DNA from: UTCHB3 sp964531325
GTDB lineage: Bacteria; Bacteroidota; Ignavibacteria; Ignavibacteriales; Ignavibacteriaceae
Direction of reading: 5' to 3'
DNA: 64,000 bases
Assembly (NCBI GenBank): GCA_964531325.1
Contig: CAZHCW010000019.1
Span: 1 to 64,000 of the forward strand
The notes beneath the pieces are model-generated. The model saw nothing but the letters and a program-made list of their open reading frames with translations. It had not been told where the DNA came from and made no database searches. The position numbers and the translations under genes were made by a program. The stretch's first letter is position 1. The number at the start of each line of letters is the position of its first letter. Below, in pieces: positions 51,227 through 58,752 of this stretch.

Positions 51227-52225
51227 TTGGAACTGATAACCAAAAAAAATATAACTGTCGAATTTTTTTTTAACAAAATAACAGACAAATTTAAGATCGT
51301 CAATTTTACAGGCAACTGTGGATTCGAACGATTAATTATTGAACCTAATCTTCACAGACCCGGCTTGGCTTTAGCCGGGTTTGTTGATTTATTCTCCTAC
51401 AATCGGATACAGATATTTGGTAATACCGAAATTCGATACCTCTCCTCTCTCACAGAGGATGCAAGAAAAATGGCGTTGGAAAGGATTTTTACATTTAGTG
51501 TCCCCTGCATAATAATGACTAATGGAATAAAACCTTTCCCTGAGATGATCGGACTGGCGGAAAAATATGATGTCGCTATTTTGGGGTCTCCTGATTCAAC
51601 CACTCGATTAAGTTTTTTTATCAGCGATTTCCTTGATGACCAGTTTCTACCTCAGGTCTCACTACATGCCTCACTTGTAGATGTTTATGGTGTAGGAATC
51701 CTTTTCATGGGGCATTCCGGAGTAGGGAAAAGTGAAGTTGCACTCGATCTGATTGAGAGGGGTCATCGCCTCGTTGCTGATGATGTTGTAATTGCCACAA
51801 GGAAAGGGGAGGGGATTCTGATGGGTTCTGGAACCGATATTTCCAAACACTTTATGGAAATAAGAGGACTTGGCCTCATAAATGTGGAAAAAATGTTTGG
51901 AATACGGGCAATTAGATATCAAAAAAGAATTGAGGTTATTGTTGATCTCGAGATTTGGAACCCCGACCATGAATATACAAGGACCGGACTCGACGACAAT
52001 TTCCAATCTTTGATGGATGTTGAACTCCCTTTTGTTAAACTTCCTATTGTTCCGGGAAAGAACATTACTGTAATTACAGAAGTAATCGCTTTGAACTATC
52101 TTTTGAAACATTATGGATACGATAGCGCAAAAGTTTTCAAGAACAGGCTGGAACAAAGGCTGAAAAATCCCGGAAACGAAAATTATGAAAGAGGAATTGA
52201 CTATTTTGAGCATGATTTTGAATAA
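51227..52225 (+). CDS. hprK: HPr kinase/phosphorylase
   Basis: HprK phosphorylates and dephosphorylates Ser46 of HPr. The 332-aa protein has the usual two parts: the N-terminal domain (about 1-130) and the kinase core with P-loop MGHSGVGKSEVAL (161-173), LVADD and the signature EIRGLGLINVEKMFG. In species with an incomplete PTS the enzyme can control central metabolism. No ptsH or EI gene lies in the window. TTG start 3 bp after hpf; the hpf-hprK order may link growth state to carbon use, which is inference. Confidence 0.94.
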   Translation: MELITKKNITVEFFFNKITDKFKIVNFTGNCGFERLIIEPNLHRPGLALAGFVDLFSYNRIQIFGNTEIRYLSSLTEDARKMALERIFTFSVPCIIMTNGIKPFPEMIGLAEKYDVAILGSPDSTTRLSFFISDFLDDQFLPQVSLHASLVDVYGVGILFMGHSGVGKSEVALDLIERGHRLVADDVVIATRKGEGILMGSGTDISKHFMEIRGLGLINVEKMFGIRAIRYQKRIEVIVDLEIWNPDHEYTRTGLDDNFQSLMDVELPFVKLPIVPGKNITVITEVIALNYLLKHYGYDSAKVFKNRLEQRLKNPGNENYERGIDYFEHDFE

Positions 52226-52231
52226 TAGATG

Positions 52232-52262
52232 CTTGTTTATCACTCCCGGTTTTGTAGTTTTG
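52232..52262 (+). promoter_or_regulatory. Bacteroidota-type promoter of the M23 peptidase gene
   Basis: CTTG (52232-52235) is followed after exactly 19 bp by TAGTTTTG (52255-52262). The -7 element fits TAnnTTTG fully and the -33 element differs from TTTG by one base. It stands just after the hprK stop, where a new transcript for 52309 onwards would begin. Confidence 0.5.
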
Positions 52263-52308
52263 TAGATTAAATTTTAATTAGTTTGACAATTTGAATTTCC
52301 ACGACTCT

Positions 52309-53247
52309 ATGAATAGATTTCTGAGCAGATATTATTTTATCTCCAGGCATGAACTTAAGATACGCACCTTTAAATTTCCCTCTATAAAAACTGTTTACCC
52401 TGTCATCATTAGTTTCACAGCTCTTTCATTTGTGATTCTTATTACATCCGGTTTTTTTGCAGGAAACGGACTTGACAGTGAAACAGGTTCTGCAATTATG
52501 GATGAAAATGTCAGATTAAGGGCACAAATCAGTGAATTGAAGGAAGAAATTGACAGAGTAAACGGGCGACTTTCCACTGTGATCAGTATGAACAACGAGA
52601 TTCGCGCACTTAATGATTTGCCTCGATTTGACAGTGCGTTCTTTAGAATCGACGAAAGTGTGGCTGCCCGGGATGAACGAAGCGCGATCTCTACCTCAGG
52701 ATTGTCGACAAGCATCGACGATGCATTTAATCTGCTGGCAGTTCTTGAAAAAAATCTTGAGATACAATCAAAATTCAACAAAGATTTATCATCTGCCTTG
52801 GTGGATAAAACATCTTATCTACGCGGAATACCATCAATAAAACCGATTGATGCAAATTTTAATCGTACAAGTTTTGGTCCCCGTAAAAACCCGGTTACAG
52901 GTCAACCACAGTTTCATACAGGACTTGATATGGGTTCAAAATTTGGGCAGGAAATTTATGCAACGGCAGATGGTATAGTTGAACGGGCAGACAATTTCAG
53001 TGGTTACGGGCTTTGTGTGATCATAGCACATGAATCCGGCTATAAAACTCTTTATGGACATTGTTCAAAATTAATTGTAAAAAAAGGTGACCGTGTTTCA
53101 AGAGGTACTCTTCTTGCACTGGTGGGCAGTACAGGTATTTCAACCGGCCCACATCTTCATTATGAAGTGATTTATAATGGCGAGCACCTTAATCCGGCTG
53201 ATTTTTTCTTTGATGAAGAAAAATCTTTTATTAATAAATCGAAGTAA
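52309..53247 (+). CDS. M23 family (LytM-type) metallopeptidase
   Basis: A membrane-anchored peptidoglycan endopeptidase or an activator of one. After a basic cytoplasmic start, one membrane helix (about 36-52), a coiled-coil stretch (about 65-95) and then the LytM domain with FHTGLDMG (zinc His and Asp), AHESGYKTLYGH and the HLH motif in GPHLHYEV, so all zinc and catalytic residues are present. I choose ATG 52309; a TTG at 52291 would add 6 residues. Neither has a good ribosome binding site. A promoter stands at 52232-52262. Confidence 0.9.
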   Translation: MNRFLSRYYFISRHELKIRTFKFPSIKTVYPVIISFTALSFVILITSGFFAGNGLDSETGSAIMDENVRLRAQISELKEEIDRVNGRLSTVISMNNEIRALNDLPRFDSAFFRIDESVAARDERSAISTSGLSTSIDDAFNLLAVLEKNLEIQSKFNKDLSSALVDKTSYLRGIPSIKPIDANFNRTSFGPRKNPVTGQPQFHTGLDMGSKFGQEIYATADGIVERADNFSGYGLCVIIAHESGYKTLYGHCSKLIVKKGDRVSRGTLLALVGSTGISTGPHLHYEVIYNGEHLNPADFFFDEEKSFINKSK

Positions 53248-53268
53248 AACCAACATAGGGATCAGTTT

Positions 53269-53490
53269 ATGATTTGGACTATAGAATTAGCATCATACCT
53301 CGAGGACGCTCCATGGCCGGCTTCGAAGGAGGAATTAATAGATTATGCAGAGCGCATCGGTGCACCTCTTGAAGTTATCGAAAATTTAAAAGAGCTTGAG
53401 GACTCAGATGAACCCTACGAATCTGTAGAAGATATTTGGCCCGATTATCCTACTGATGAAGATTTCTTTTTCAATGCTGACGAGTATTAA
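53269..53490 (+). CDS. DUF2795 family small protein
   Basis: A 73-aa acidic protein. IELASYLEDAPWPASKEELI and DYAERIGAPLEVIENLKEL match the DUF2795 pattern known from Bacteroidota, and the tail is strongly acidic (DIWPDYPTDEDFFFN). No membrane segment, no metal motif. Its function is unknown; the fold recalls a small DNA- or protein-binding domain, which I cannot confirm. AGGGAT upstream. It lies 21 bp after the M23 gene and 22 bp before holB. Confidence 0.87.
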   Translation: MIWTIELASYLEDAPWPASKEELIDYAERIGAPLEVIENLKELEDSDEPYESVEDIWPDYPTDEDFFFNADEY

Positions 53491-53512
53491 AAGTGATCTG
53501 CAATAACCGGTA

Positions 53513-54655
53513 ATGAAAGACCTTTTTAGTGGAATTTATGGTCAGAAATCTGTAAAAGAAATACTCTCCGGATTTCTGACCAATAAAAAAATACCACAAG
53601 CCCTTTTGTTTTCGGGACCTCCGGGCGTAGGAAAAGATTTCGTTGCAATTCGATTTGCCAACTTAATAAACAGAATTGGAAAAGAGGATTTTAACCTTGA
53701 AGAAGTGGTAGATGCCCTAAAAGAACCCGCCGTTAAATTTATTTGTCCTCTCCCTGTCGGGAAAAATGAATCTTCGGATGATGGTCCATACGACCGTATG
53801 ACTCCTTCAGACATGGAGTTGATTCAGGAGGAATTTAGAAAAAAAGAAGAAAATCCATATTATAAAATTTCCATACCCAAAGCAAATGATATAAAAATAT
53901 CCTCCATCCGCTCCCTCACAAAATATCTGTCGCTTTCGTTTCATGAAACAGGATATCGAACAGTCATAATATCAGACGCACACCTGATGAACGAACCGGC
54001 ACAAAATTCAATCTTGAAAAATCTTGAGGAACCACCCGACGGGTTCGTTTTTATTTTAACGACTTCTGATCCATCACTACTTAGAGAAACTATAAAGTCG
54101 CGTTGTTGGCCGGTTGAATTTATACCATTGACAAAGTCTGAAATTGTGGATGTACTCCAAAATAATTTTGGATTGGAAAAAGTTGAGACAGATTTATTGT
54201 CACATCTGAGTTCAGGCTCAATTTCAAAAGCACTTTATTTGAGAGAAAAAAATCTCTTCGACAGACAGGCTTCGGTAATTTCCTTTCTGAGATATTCACT
54301 TGCCGGCAAACTTAGCTCGGCACATAAAGAAATAAAAGATATATTATCAGAAAATGATTCGGAAATGTTCCAACTGTTTGTTAGCCTTGTACTGCTCTGG
54401 TTTGAAGATTTTAAAAGATATCTAATCGGTTTTCGGGACGATTTGTTCTATTCCCGGCACATCGATACATTCGAAAAATTTGCTCAAAAATATAGTTCAA
54501 TCGACCCAAACAGGGCAGTTGGTTCAATAGAAAAAATACTTTATTACATAGAAAACAATAATCTAAATATGCAAATCGCAAGTTATAACATAATGTTTCT
54601 GATTGCATCATTAATTCAGAACGATCTGATTGACGAAAAAATTTATTTAAATTGA
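53513..54655 (+). CDS. holB: DNA polymerase III subunit delta'
   Basis: The stator of the clamp loader that puts beta clamps on DNA. The 380-aa AAA+-type protein begins IYGQKSVKEIL, has a P-loop-like GPPGVGKDF near 35-43, VIISDAHLMN, the clamp-loader stretch NSILKNLEEPPDGF and FILTTSDPSLLRETIKSRCW with the SRC motif. The P-loop has Asp in place of the needed Ser/Thr, which fits a delta' that does not bind ATP. It overlaps the upstream frame of the thiolase gene but not its probable start. Confidence 0.9.
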   Translation: MKDLFSGIYGQKSVKEILSGFLTNKKIPQALLFSGPPGVGKDFVAIRFANLINRIGKEDFNLEEVVDALKEPAVKFICPLPVGKNESSDDGPYDRMTPSDMELIQEEFRKKEENPYYKISIPKANDIKISSIRSLTKYLSLSFHETGYRTVIISDAHLMNEPAQNSILKNLEEPPDGFVFILTTSDPSLLRETIKSRCWPVEFIPLTKSEIVDVLQNNFGLEKVETDLLSHLSSGSISKALYLREKNLFDRQASVISFLRYSLAGKLSSAHKEIKDILSENDSEMFQLFVSLVLLWFEDFKRYLIGFRDDLFYSRHIDTFEKFAQKYSSIDPNRAVGSIEKILYYIENNNLNMQIASYNIMFLIASLIQNDLIDEKIYLN

Positions 54656-54666
54656 AAGGAATTGAC

Positions 54667-55842
54667 ATGAAAAAAGTGGTTATAACACACGCAAAAAGAA
54701 CTCCGATTGGCTCATTTGGTGGGTCGCTTGCATCATTCACTGCAGCACAGCTTGGTGGAACTGTAATCAAAGCCATTCTCGATGAGTCGGGAATTGATAA
54801 AAATCTGGTAAATGAAGTGATTTTTGGAAATGTGTTAATGGCTGGCCAGGGTCAGGCACCTGCCCGCCAGGCAGCACTTAATGCTGGGTTACCTGTTACC
54901 GTTGAGACATTTACTCTTAATAAAATGTGTGGTAGTGGACTGAAGGCAATTATGCTCGCTCATCAGGCTATTGTGGCCGGAGATGCTGATATTATTGTTG
55001 CCGGTGGAATGGAATCGATGTCCAACGCTCCTTACCTTCTTCCAAAAGCCAGGAACGGATTTAAATATGGTCATGGTGAGATTTATGACTCTGTTCTGCT
55101 TGACGGTCTAACAGATGTTTATAATCGGATACACATGGGTAATTGTGCTGAGATTTGTGCCAAAAACATGGAAATTACGAGAGAAGAACTTGATCAGTTC
55201 GCAATCACCTCATATTCAAGGGCACAAGAAGCTCAAAAAGCAGGTAAGTTCAAAGATGAAATGGTGCCACTTGTAGTTAAATCAAAAGCCGGTGATTTGA
55301 TTGTCGATAAAGATGAAGACCCTGACAAAACCAATTTTGCTAAAATCCCAACCCTCCGTCCGGTATTTGATAAAGACGGGGTTGTAACTGCAGCTAATGC
55401 AAGTAATCTTAATGATGGTGCGGCTGCCGTGCTCATTATGTCTGAAGAAAAGGCACTTGAACTTGGATTTAGACCTTTGGTTGAAATCGTTGCACAAAGT
55501 TCTGCTGCAAAGGCACCTGTGGATTTTACAACTGCTCCTGCCGATGCTATCCTTAAAGTACTAAATAAAGCAGGTCTAAAAGTTGGAGATATCGATCTTT
55601 ATGAAATAAATGAAGCTTTTGCTGTGGTTTCTCTCGCTGTAAATAAACTTACAGGTATCACTACTGAAAATACAAATGTTAATGGGGGAGCCGTGGCTCT
55701 TGGTCACCCAATTGGAGCAAGTGGAGCGAGAATTGTTGCTACTTTGATCCATGAAATGTTAAGAAGAAACTCAACTTATGGACTCGCCAGTCTTTGTATT
55801 GGTGGTGGTGAGGCTTCTGCGTTGATAATAAAAAAATATTAA
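54667..55842 (+). CDS. Acetyl-CoA C-acetyltransferase (thiolase)
   Basis: Condenses two acetyl-CoA to acetoacetyl-CoA or cleaves 3-ketoacyl-CoA. The 391 aa have the nucleophile C88 in NKMCGSGLKAI, GGMESMSNAPYLL, NEAFA, GGAVALGHPIGASGARI with the active His and the second Cys in SLCIGGGEASA. The frame opens at 54652, but GAAAGGA lies right before ATG 54667 and the family begins with KKVVITHAKRTPIG. It stands with hbd; the pair gives 3-hydroxybutyryl-CoA, as in butyrate or PHB pathways. Crotonase and the later enzymes are absent here. Confidence 0.94.
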   Translation: MKKVVITHAKRTPIGSFGGSLASFTAAQLGGTVIKAILDESGIDKNLVNEVIFGNVLMAGQGQAPARQAALNAGLPVTVETFTLNKMCGSGLKAIMLAHQAIVAGDADIIVAGGMESMSNAPYLLPKARNGFKYGHGEIYDSVLLDGLTDVYNRIHMGNCAEICAKNMEITREELDQFAITSYSRAQEAQKAGKFKDEMVPLVVKSKAGDLIVDKDEDPDKTNFAKIPTLRPVFDKDGVVTAANASNLNDGAAAVLIMSEEKALELGFRPLVEIVAQSSAAKAPVDFTTAPADAILKVLNKAGLKVGDIDLYEINEAFAVVSLAVNKLTGITTENTNVNGGAVALGHPIGASGARIVATLIHEMLRRNSTYGLASLCIGGGEASALIIKKY

Positions 55843-55863
55843 TATTTGAAGGAGATCAAATAG

Positions 55864-56712
55864 ATGAAAATAACCAAAGTTGCAGTTGTTGGTGGTGGAA
55901 CAATGGGAAACGGGATTGTAACCGTATTCGCATTAAATGGATTTCCGGTTACTCTTGTCGAAACAAAAGACGAACTGATTCAAAAAGCGATAACTAATAT
56001 CAGCTCGAGCCTCGATCGGATGGTTAAAAAAGAAACTATCAAAGCCGAAGATAAAATTGCGGCATTGGGAAATATCAATTCCGTTTGTGGAGTGGCAAAT
56101 GTTGATCCTGAAACTGATCTTGTTATTGAGGCAGTTTATGAGAACAAAGAAGTTAAGTTATCTATATTTAATGAGTTAGATAAGATACTTAAAGCTGATG
56201 CGATTATGGCAACCAACACTTCATCGATCTCAATAACTGAACTTGCACCGCCTTCGAGAGCCTCAAACTTCATAGGCATGCACTTTATGAATCCGGTTCC
56301 AATCATGAAATTGGTTGAAATTATTCGTGGATACTCAACTTCAGACGAAACTTACTCTATAATTAAAGAACTAACTTTAAAACTTGAAAAAGTTCCGGTA
56401 GAAGTGCAGGATTATCCCGGATTTATTTCAAACAGGATCTTGATGCCGATGATAAATGAAGCAATTTTTTCATTGATGGAAGGTGTGGCTTCAAAAGAAG
56501 ACATCGATTCGGTCATGAAATTAGGTATGAACCATCCAATGGGTCCACTTACCCTCGCTGACTTTATCGGGCTTGATGTATGTTTGGCAATTATGGAGGT
56601 TTTATTTAATGGATTTAACGATCCAAAATACAGGCCGTGTCCATTACTAAAAAAAATGGTGGCTGCCGGTAAATTGGGCAGAAAATCCGGGGAAGGATTC
56701 TATAAATACTAA
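55864..56712 (+). CDS. hbd: 3-hydroxybutyryl-CoA dehydrogenase
   Basis: Reduces acetoacetyl-CoA to (S)-3-hydroxybutyryl-CoA or works in the reverse direction. The 282 aa match the short form: NAD-binding VAVVGGGTMGNGI, TNTSSISITELA, the active-site HFMNPVPIMKLVE and the C-domain with PGFISNRILMPMINEA and HPMGPLTLADFIGLD. GAAGGAGA precedes the ATG at good spacing. It follows thiolase by 21 bp. Its last codons contain a GGAAGGA that may serve as binding site for the ClC gene. Confidence 0.95.
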   Translation: MKITKVAVVGGGTMGNGIVTVFALNGFPVTLVETKDELIQKAITNISSSLDRMVKKETIKAEDKIAALGNINSVCGVANVDPETDLVIEAVYENKEVKLSIFNELDKILKADAIMATNTSSISITELAPPSRASNFIGMHFMNPVPIMKLVEIIRGYSTSDETYSIIKELTLKLEKVPVEVQDYPGFISNRILMPMINEAIFSLMEGVASKEDIDSVMKLGMNHPMGPLTLADFIGLDVCLAIMEVLFNGFNDPKYRPCPLLKKMVAAGKLGRKSGEGFYKY

Positions 56713-58543
56713 ACGCCCAAAAGCCGGTTTTTTCAGGACATTTCTTGCGGTATTAAAATATTATGTCCATAAGATCCCAATCAGTTCGTATGGTTGGGAT
56801 CTTACCCAAGATGGGTACTCACTGATATTAGGTGCTGTAACAGGTGTTTTGTGTGGATTTGGGGCTGTAATTTTTCACAATTCAATTGAATACATCAAAG
56901 AACTCTTCTTCTACCTTCCTCCTTCACTTTTCCCGGGCTTTAAAACTTTTTATCCTGAAACTTTTCCCGGAGTGATTTATGTAATTTTAGTGCCGGCAAT
57001 TGGAGGCCTCATCGTTGGAATACTTGCGATGATCTTCGAAAAAGGTAAAAAAGGGGAGGGGATATCAAATGTTATTCTTGCAGTAGCCACAAAAGACGGG
57101 ATAATAAAGGGAAGTGTCGCCGTCCTTAAAACAGTTCAGACAGCAATAAGCATTGGAACAGGTGGCGCGGGTGGTAAAGAAGGACCAATTGTTCAGATTG
57201 GTGCTGCAATCGGATCAGGTTTTGGGCAATTTCTGAATTTATCATCAGACCGGCTTAGAATTCTTGTAGGTTGTGGGGCAGCTGCAGGGCTTTCTGCAGC
57301 CTTTAATGCTCCTCTCGGCGGGGCAATTTTTACCATGGAAATTATTCTAAGGACTTTTAACTCGCGTTCCTTGGGTCCCATCATTGTTTCCTCGGTTTTT
57401 GCGACTGCTATCTCTCGTGGCTTCATAGGTGATGAACCTGCATTTCAGATACCAAATTATGCACTTACAAGCAATAACGAGTTCTTCTTTTATATTATTT
57501 TGGGGGTTGTAGCGGGTCTCGTTTCGGTTTATTTTGTGAGAACCATATTTTTTGTTGACGAAATATTTAATAAAATTACCATACCAATTTTCTTAAAACC
57601 TGCTTTGGGTGGTATTTGTGTCGGAATGATTGGATTATTTCTGCCGGGAGTATATGGATTCAGTCAGCAAACGGTTGACAGATCTCTTTACAATCAGAAT
57701 AGTCTGGAACTGTTGTTACTCCTCGTACTCCTGAAACCTGTCGCTACGGCGCTCACAGTAGGCTCAGGAGGCCATGGTGGAACATTTGCACCCAGTTTGT
57801 TTACCGGTGCAATGCTTGGTGGTGCTGTGGGGCAATTAATTAATATTGTTTTTCCGGAATTATCCGTTTCTCCGGGTGCATACGCACTTGTTGGAATGGG
57901 TGCTGTAGTTGCAGGCACAACTCATGCTTCTTTGACGGCTCTCATCATGGTGTTTGAGATGACCAATAATTACAAGATTATTCTACCTTTAATGTTAGCG
58001 ATCACCATTTCCACTGTGATCTCAAAAGGAATACTCAAAGGTTCGCTTTATACAATAAGACTTGGTAGAGAAGGAACCGGACTCGACATTTACGGCAGAA
58101 AAAGTTCTGTTCTGAAGTCGATGCACATATCATCGATAATTGAAAATACAGATGTATTTATTCATGAATCAGACAATTATCACAGAGTTGTAGATTTACT
58201 GCGAAATTCAAATTATGAAACCTTGTTGGTTCGTAATTCAGAAGGACAAATTCTTGGAGTGATAACTTATACGGATCTCAGGAAAATGATGTTTAATGAA
58301 GAGATGTCTTCAGTGGTGGATTTTCTGATTGCAAGAGATTTGATGAAAAGGAGATTTCCTACAATTAGTGACAATGCAAACGCTGATGATGCACTTAAGA
58401 TGATGGAAACATTTGACCTTGAATATTTACCGGTCTATGATTCTGAAAAAGATTTTAAGGGGATCGTAAGTAAACAAAAAATACTGAGCATATATCAAAA
58501 TGAACTTTTTAAGGCAGAAAAAGATATGGATATGTCAACCTGA
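56702..58543 (+). CDS. ClC family chloride channel/antiporter with CBS pair; start uncertain
   Basis: A membrane protein with the ClC pore blocks: GEGISNVILA (near the GSGIP position), GGAGGKEGPIVQIGAAIG with the gating Glu, and GSGGHGGTFAPSLFTGAML. Some ten or more helices precede two CBS domains (last 150 residues). The first ordinary start, TTG 56849, would cut into the first helix. Upstream the frame is open and reads as protein, with DGYSLILGAVTGVL. I therefore use ATA 56702, which has GGAAGGA 4 bp ahead and overlaps the hbd end by 11 bp. This start is inference; with it 613 aa. Confidence 0.8.
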   Translation: MNTKRPKAGFFRTFLAVLKYYVHKIPISSYGWDLTQDGYSLILGAVTGVLCGFGAVIFHNSIEYIKELFFYLPPSLFPGFKTFYPETFPGVIYVILVPAIGGLIVGILAMIFEKGKKGEGISNVILAVATKDGIIKGSVAVLKTVQTAISIGTGGAGGKEGPIVQIGAAIGSGFGQFLNLSSDRLRILVGCGAAAGLSAAFNAPLGGAIFTMEIILRTFNSRSLGPIIVSSVFATAISRGFIGDEPAFQIPNYALTSNNEFFFYIILGVVAGLVSVYFVRTIFFVDEIFNKITIPIFLKPALGGICVGMIGLFLPGVYGFSQQTVDRSLYNQNSLELLLLLVLLKPVATALTVGSGGHGGTFAPSLFTGAMLGGAVGQLINIVFPELSVSPGAYALVGMGAVVAGTTHASLTALIMVFEMTNNYKIILPLMLAITISTVISKGILKGSLYTIRLGREGTGLDIYGRKSSVLKSMHISSIIENTDVFIHESDNYHRVVDLLRNSNYETLLVRNSEGQILGVITYTDLRKMMFNEEMSSVVDFLIARDLMKRRFPTISDNANADDALKMMETFDLEYLPVYDSEKDFKGIVSKQKILSIYQNELFKAEKDMDMST

Positions 58544-58702
58544 GATTCTGTTTCTGTCACTTCAAAATGTCCTATAATGTATATTATGTTAACTAAATGA
58601 ACCCATTGAATTTGATCAATTTGTTTCCCTACTTTCCCGGCTAATCATTTATTCTTCTATCTCAAATTTGTCAATCTTATCAGTTAAATCGATTTAACCA
58701 AT

Positions 58703-58736
58703 AAGGCATCAGACAAAACAGATAGTCTGATGCCTT
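58703..58736. terminator. Hairpin between the convergent ClC and M16 genes
   Basis: AAGGCATCAGAC (58703-58714) and GTCTGATGCCTT (58725-58736) pair perfectly over 12 bp with a 10-base loop. T-runs are short on both sides (TTTG, and TTATT on the minus strand). Placed between convergent genes it probably ends transcripts from both sides, though it is weaker than the other terminators here. Confidence 0.65.
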
Positions 58737-58752
58737 TGTAAACAGTTTACAG

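Noticed and set aside
53513..54655. HolB as an active ATPase or as the DnaX subunit
   Set aside because: The P-loop lacks Ser/Thr after GK, no zinc-binding Cys set of DnaX is seen, and the length fits delta'.
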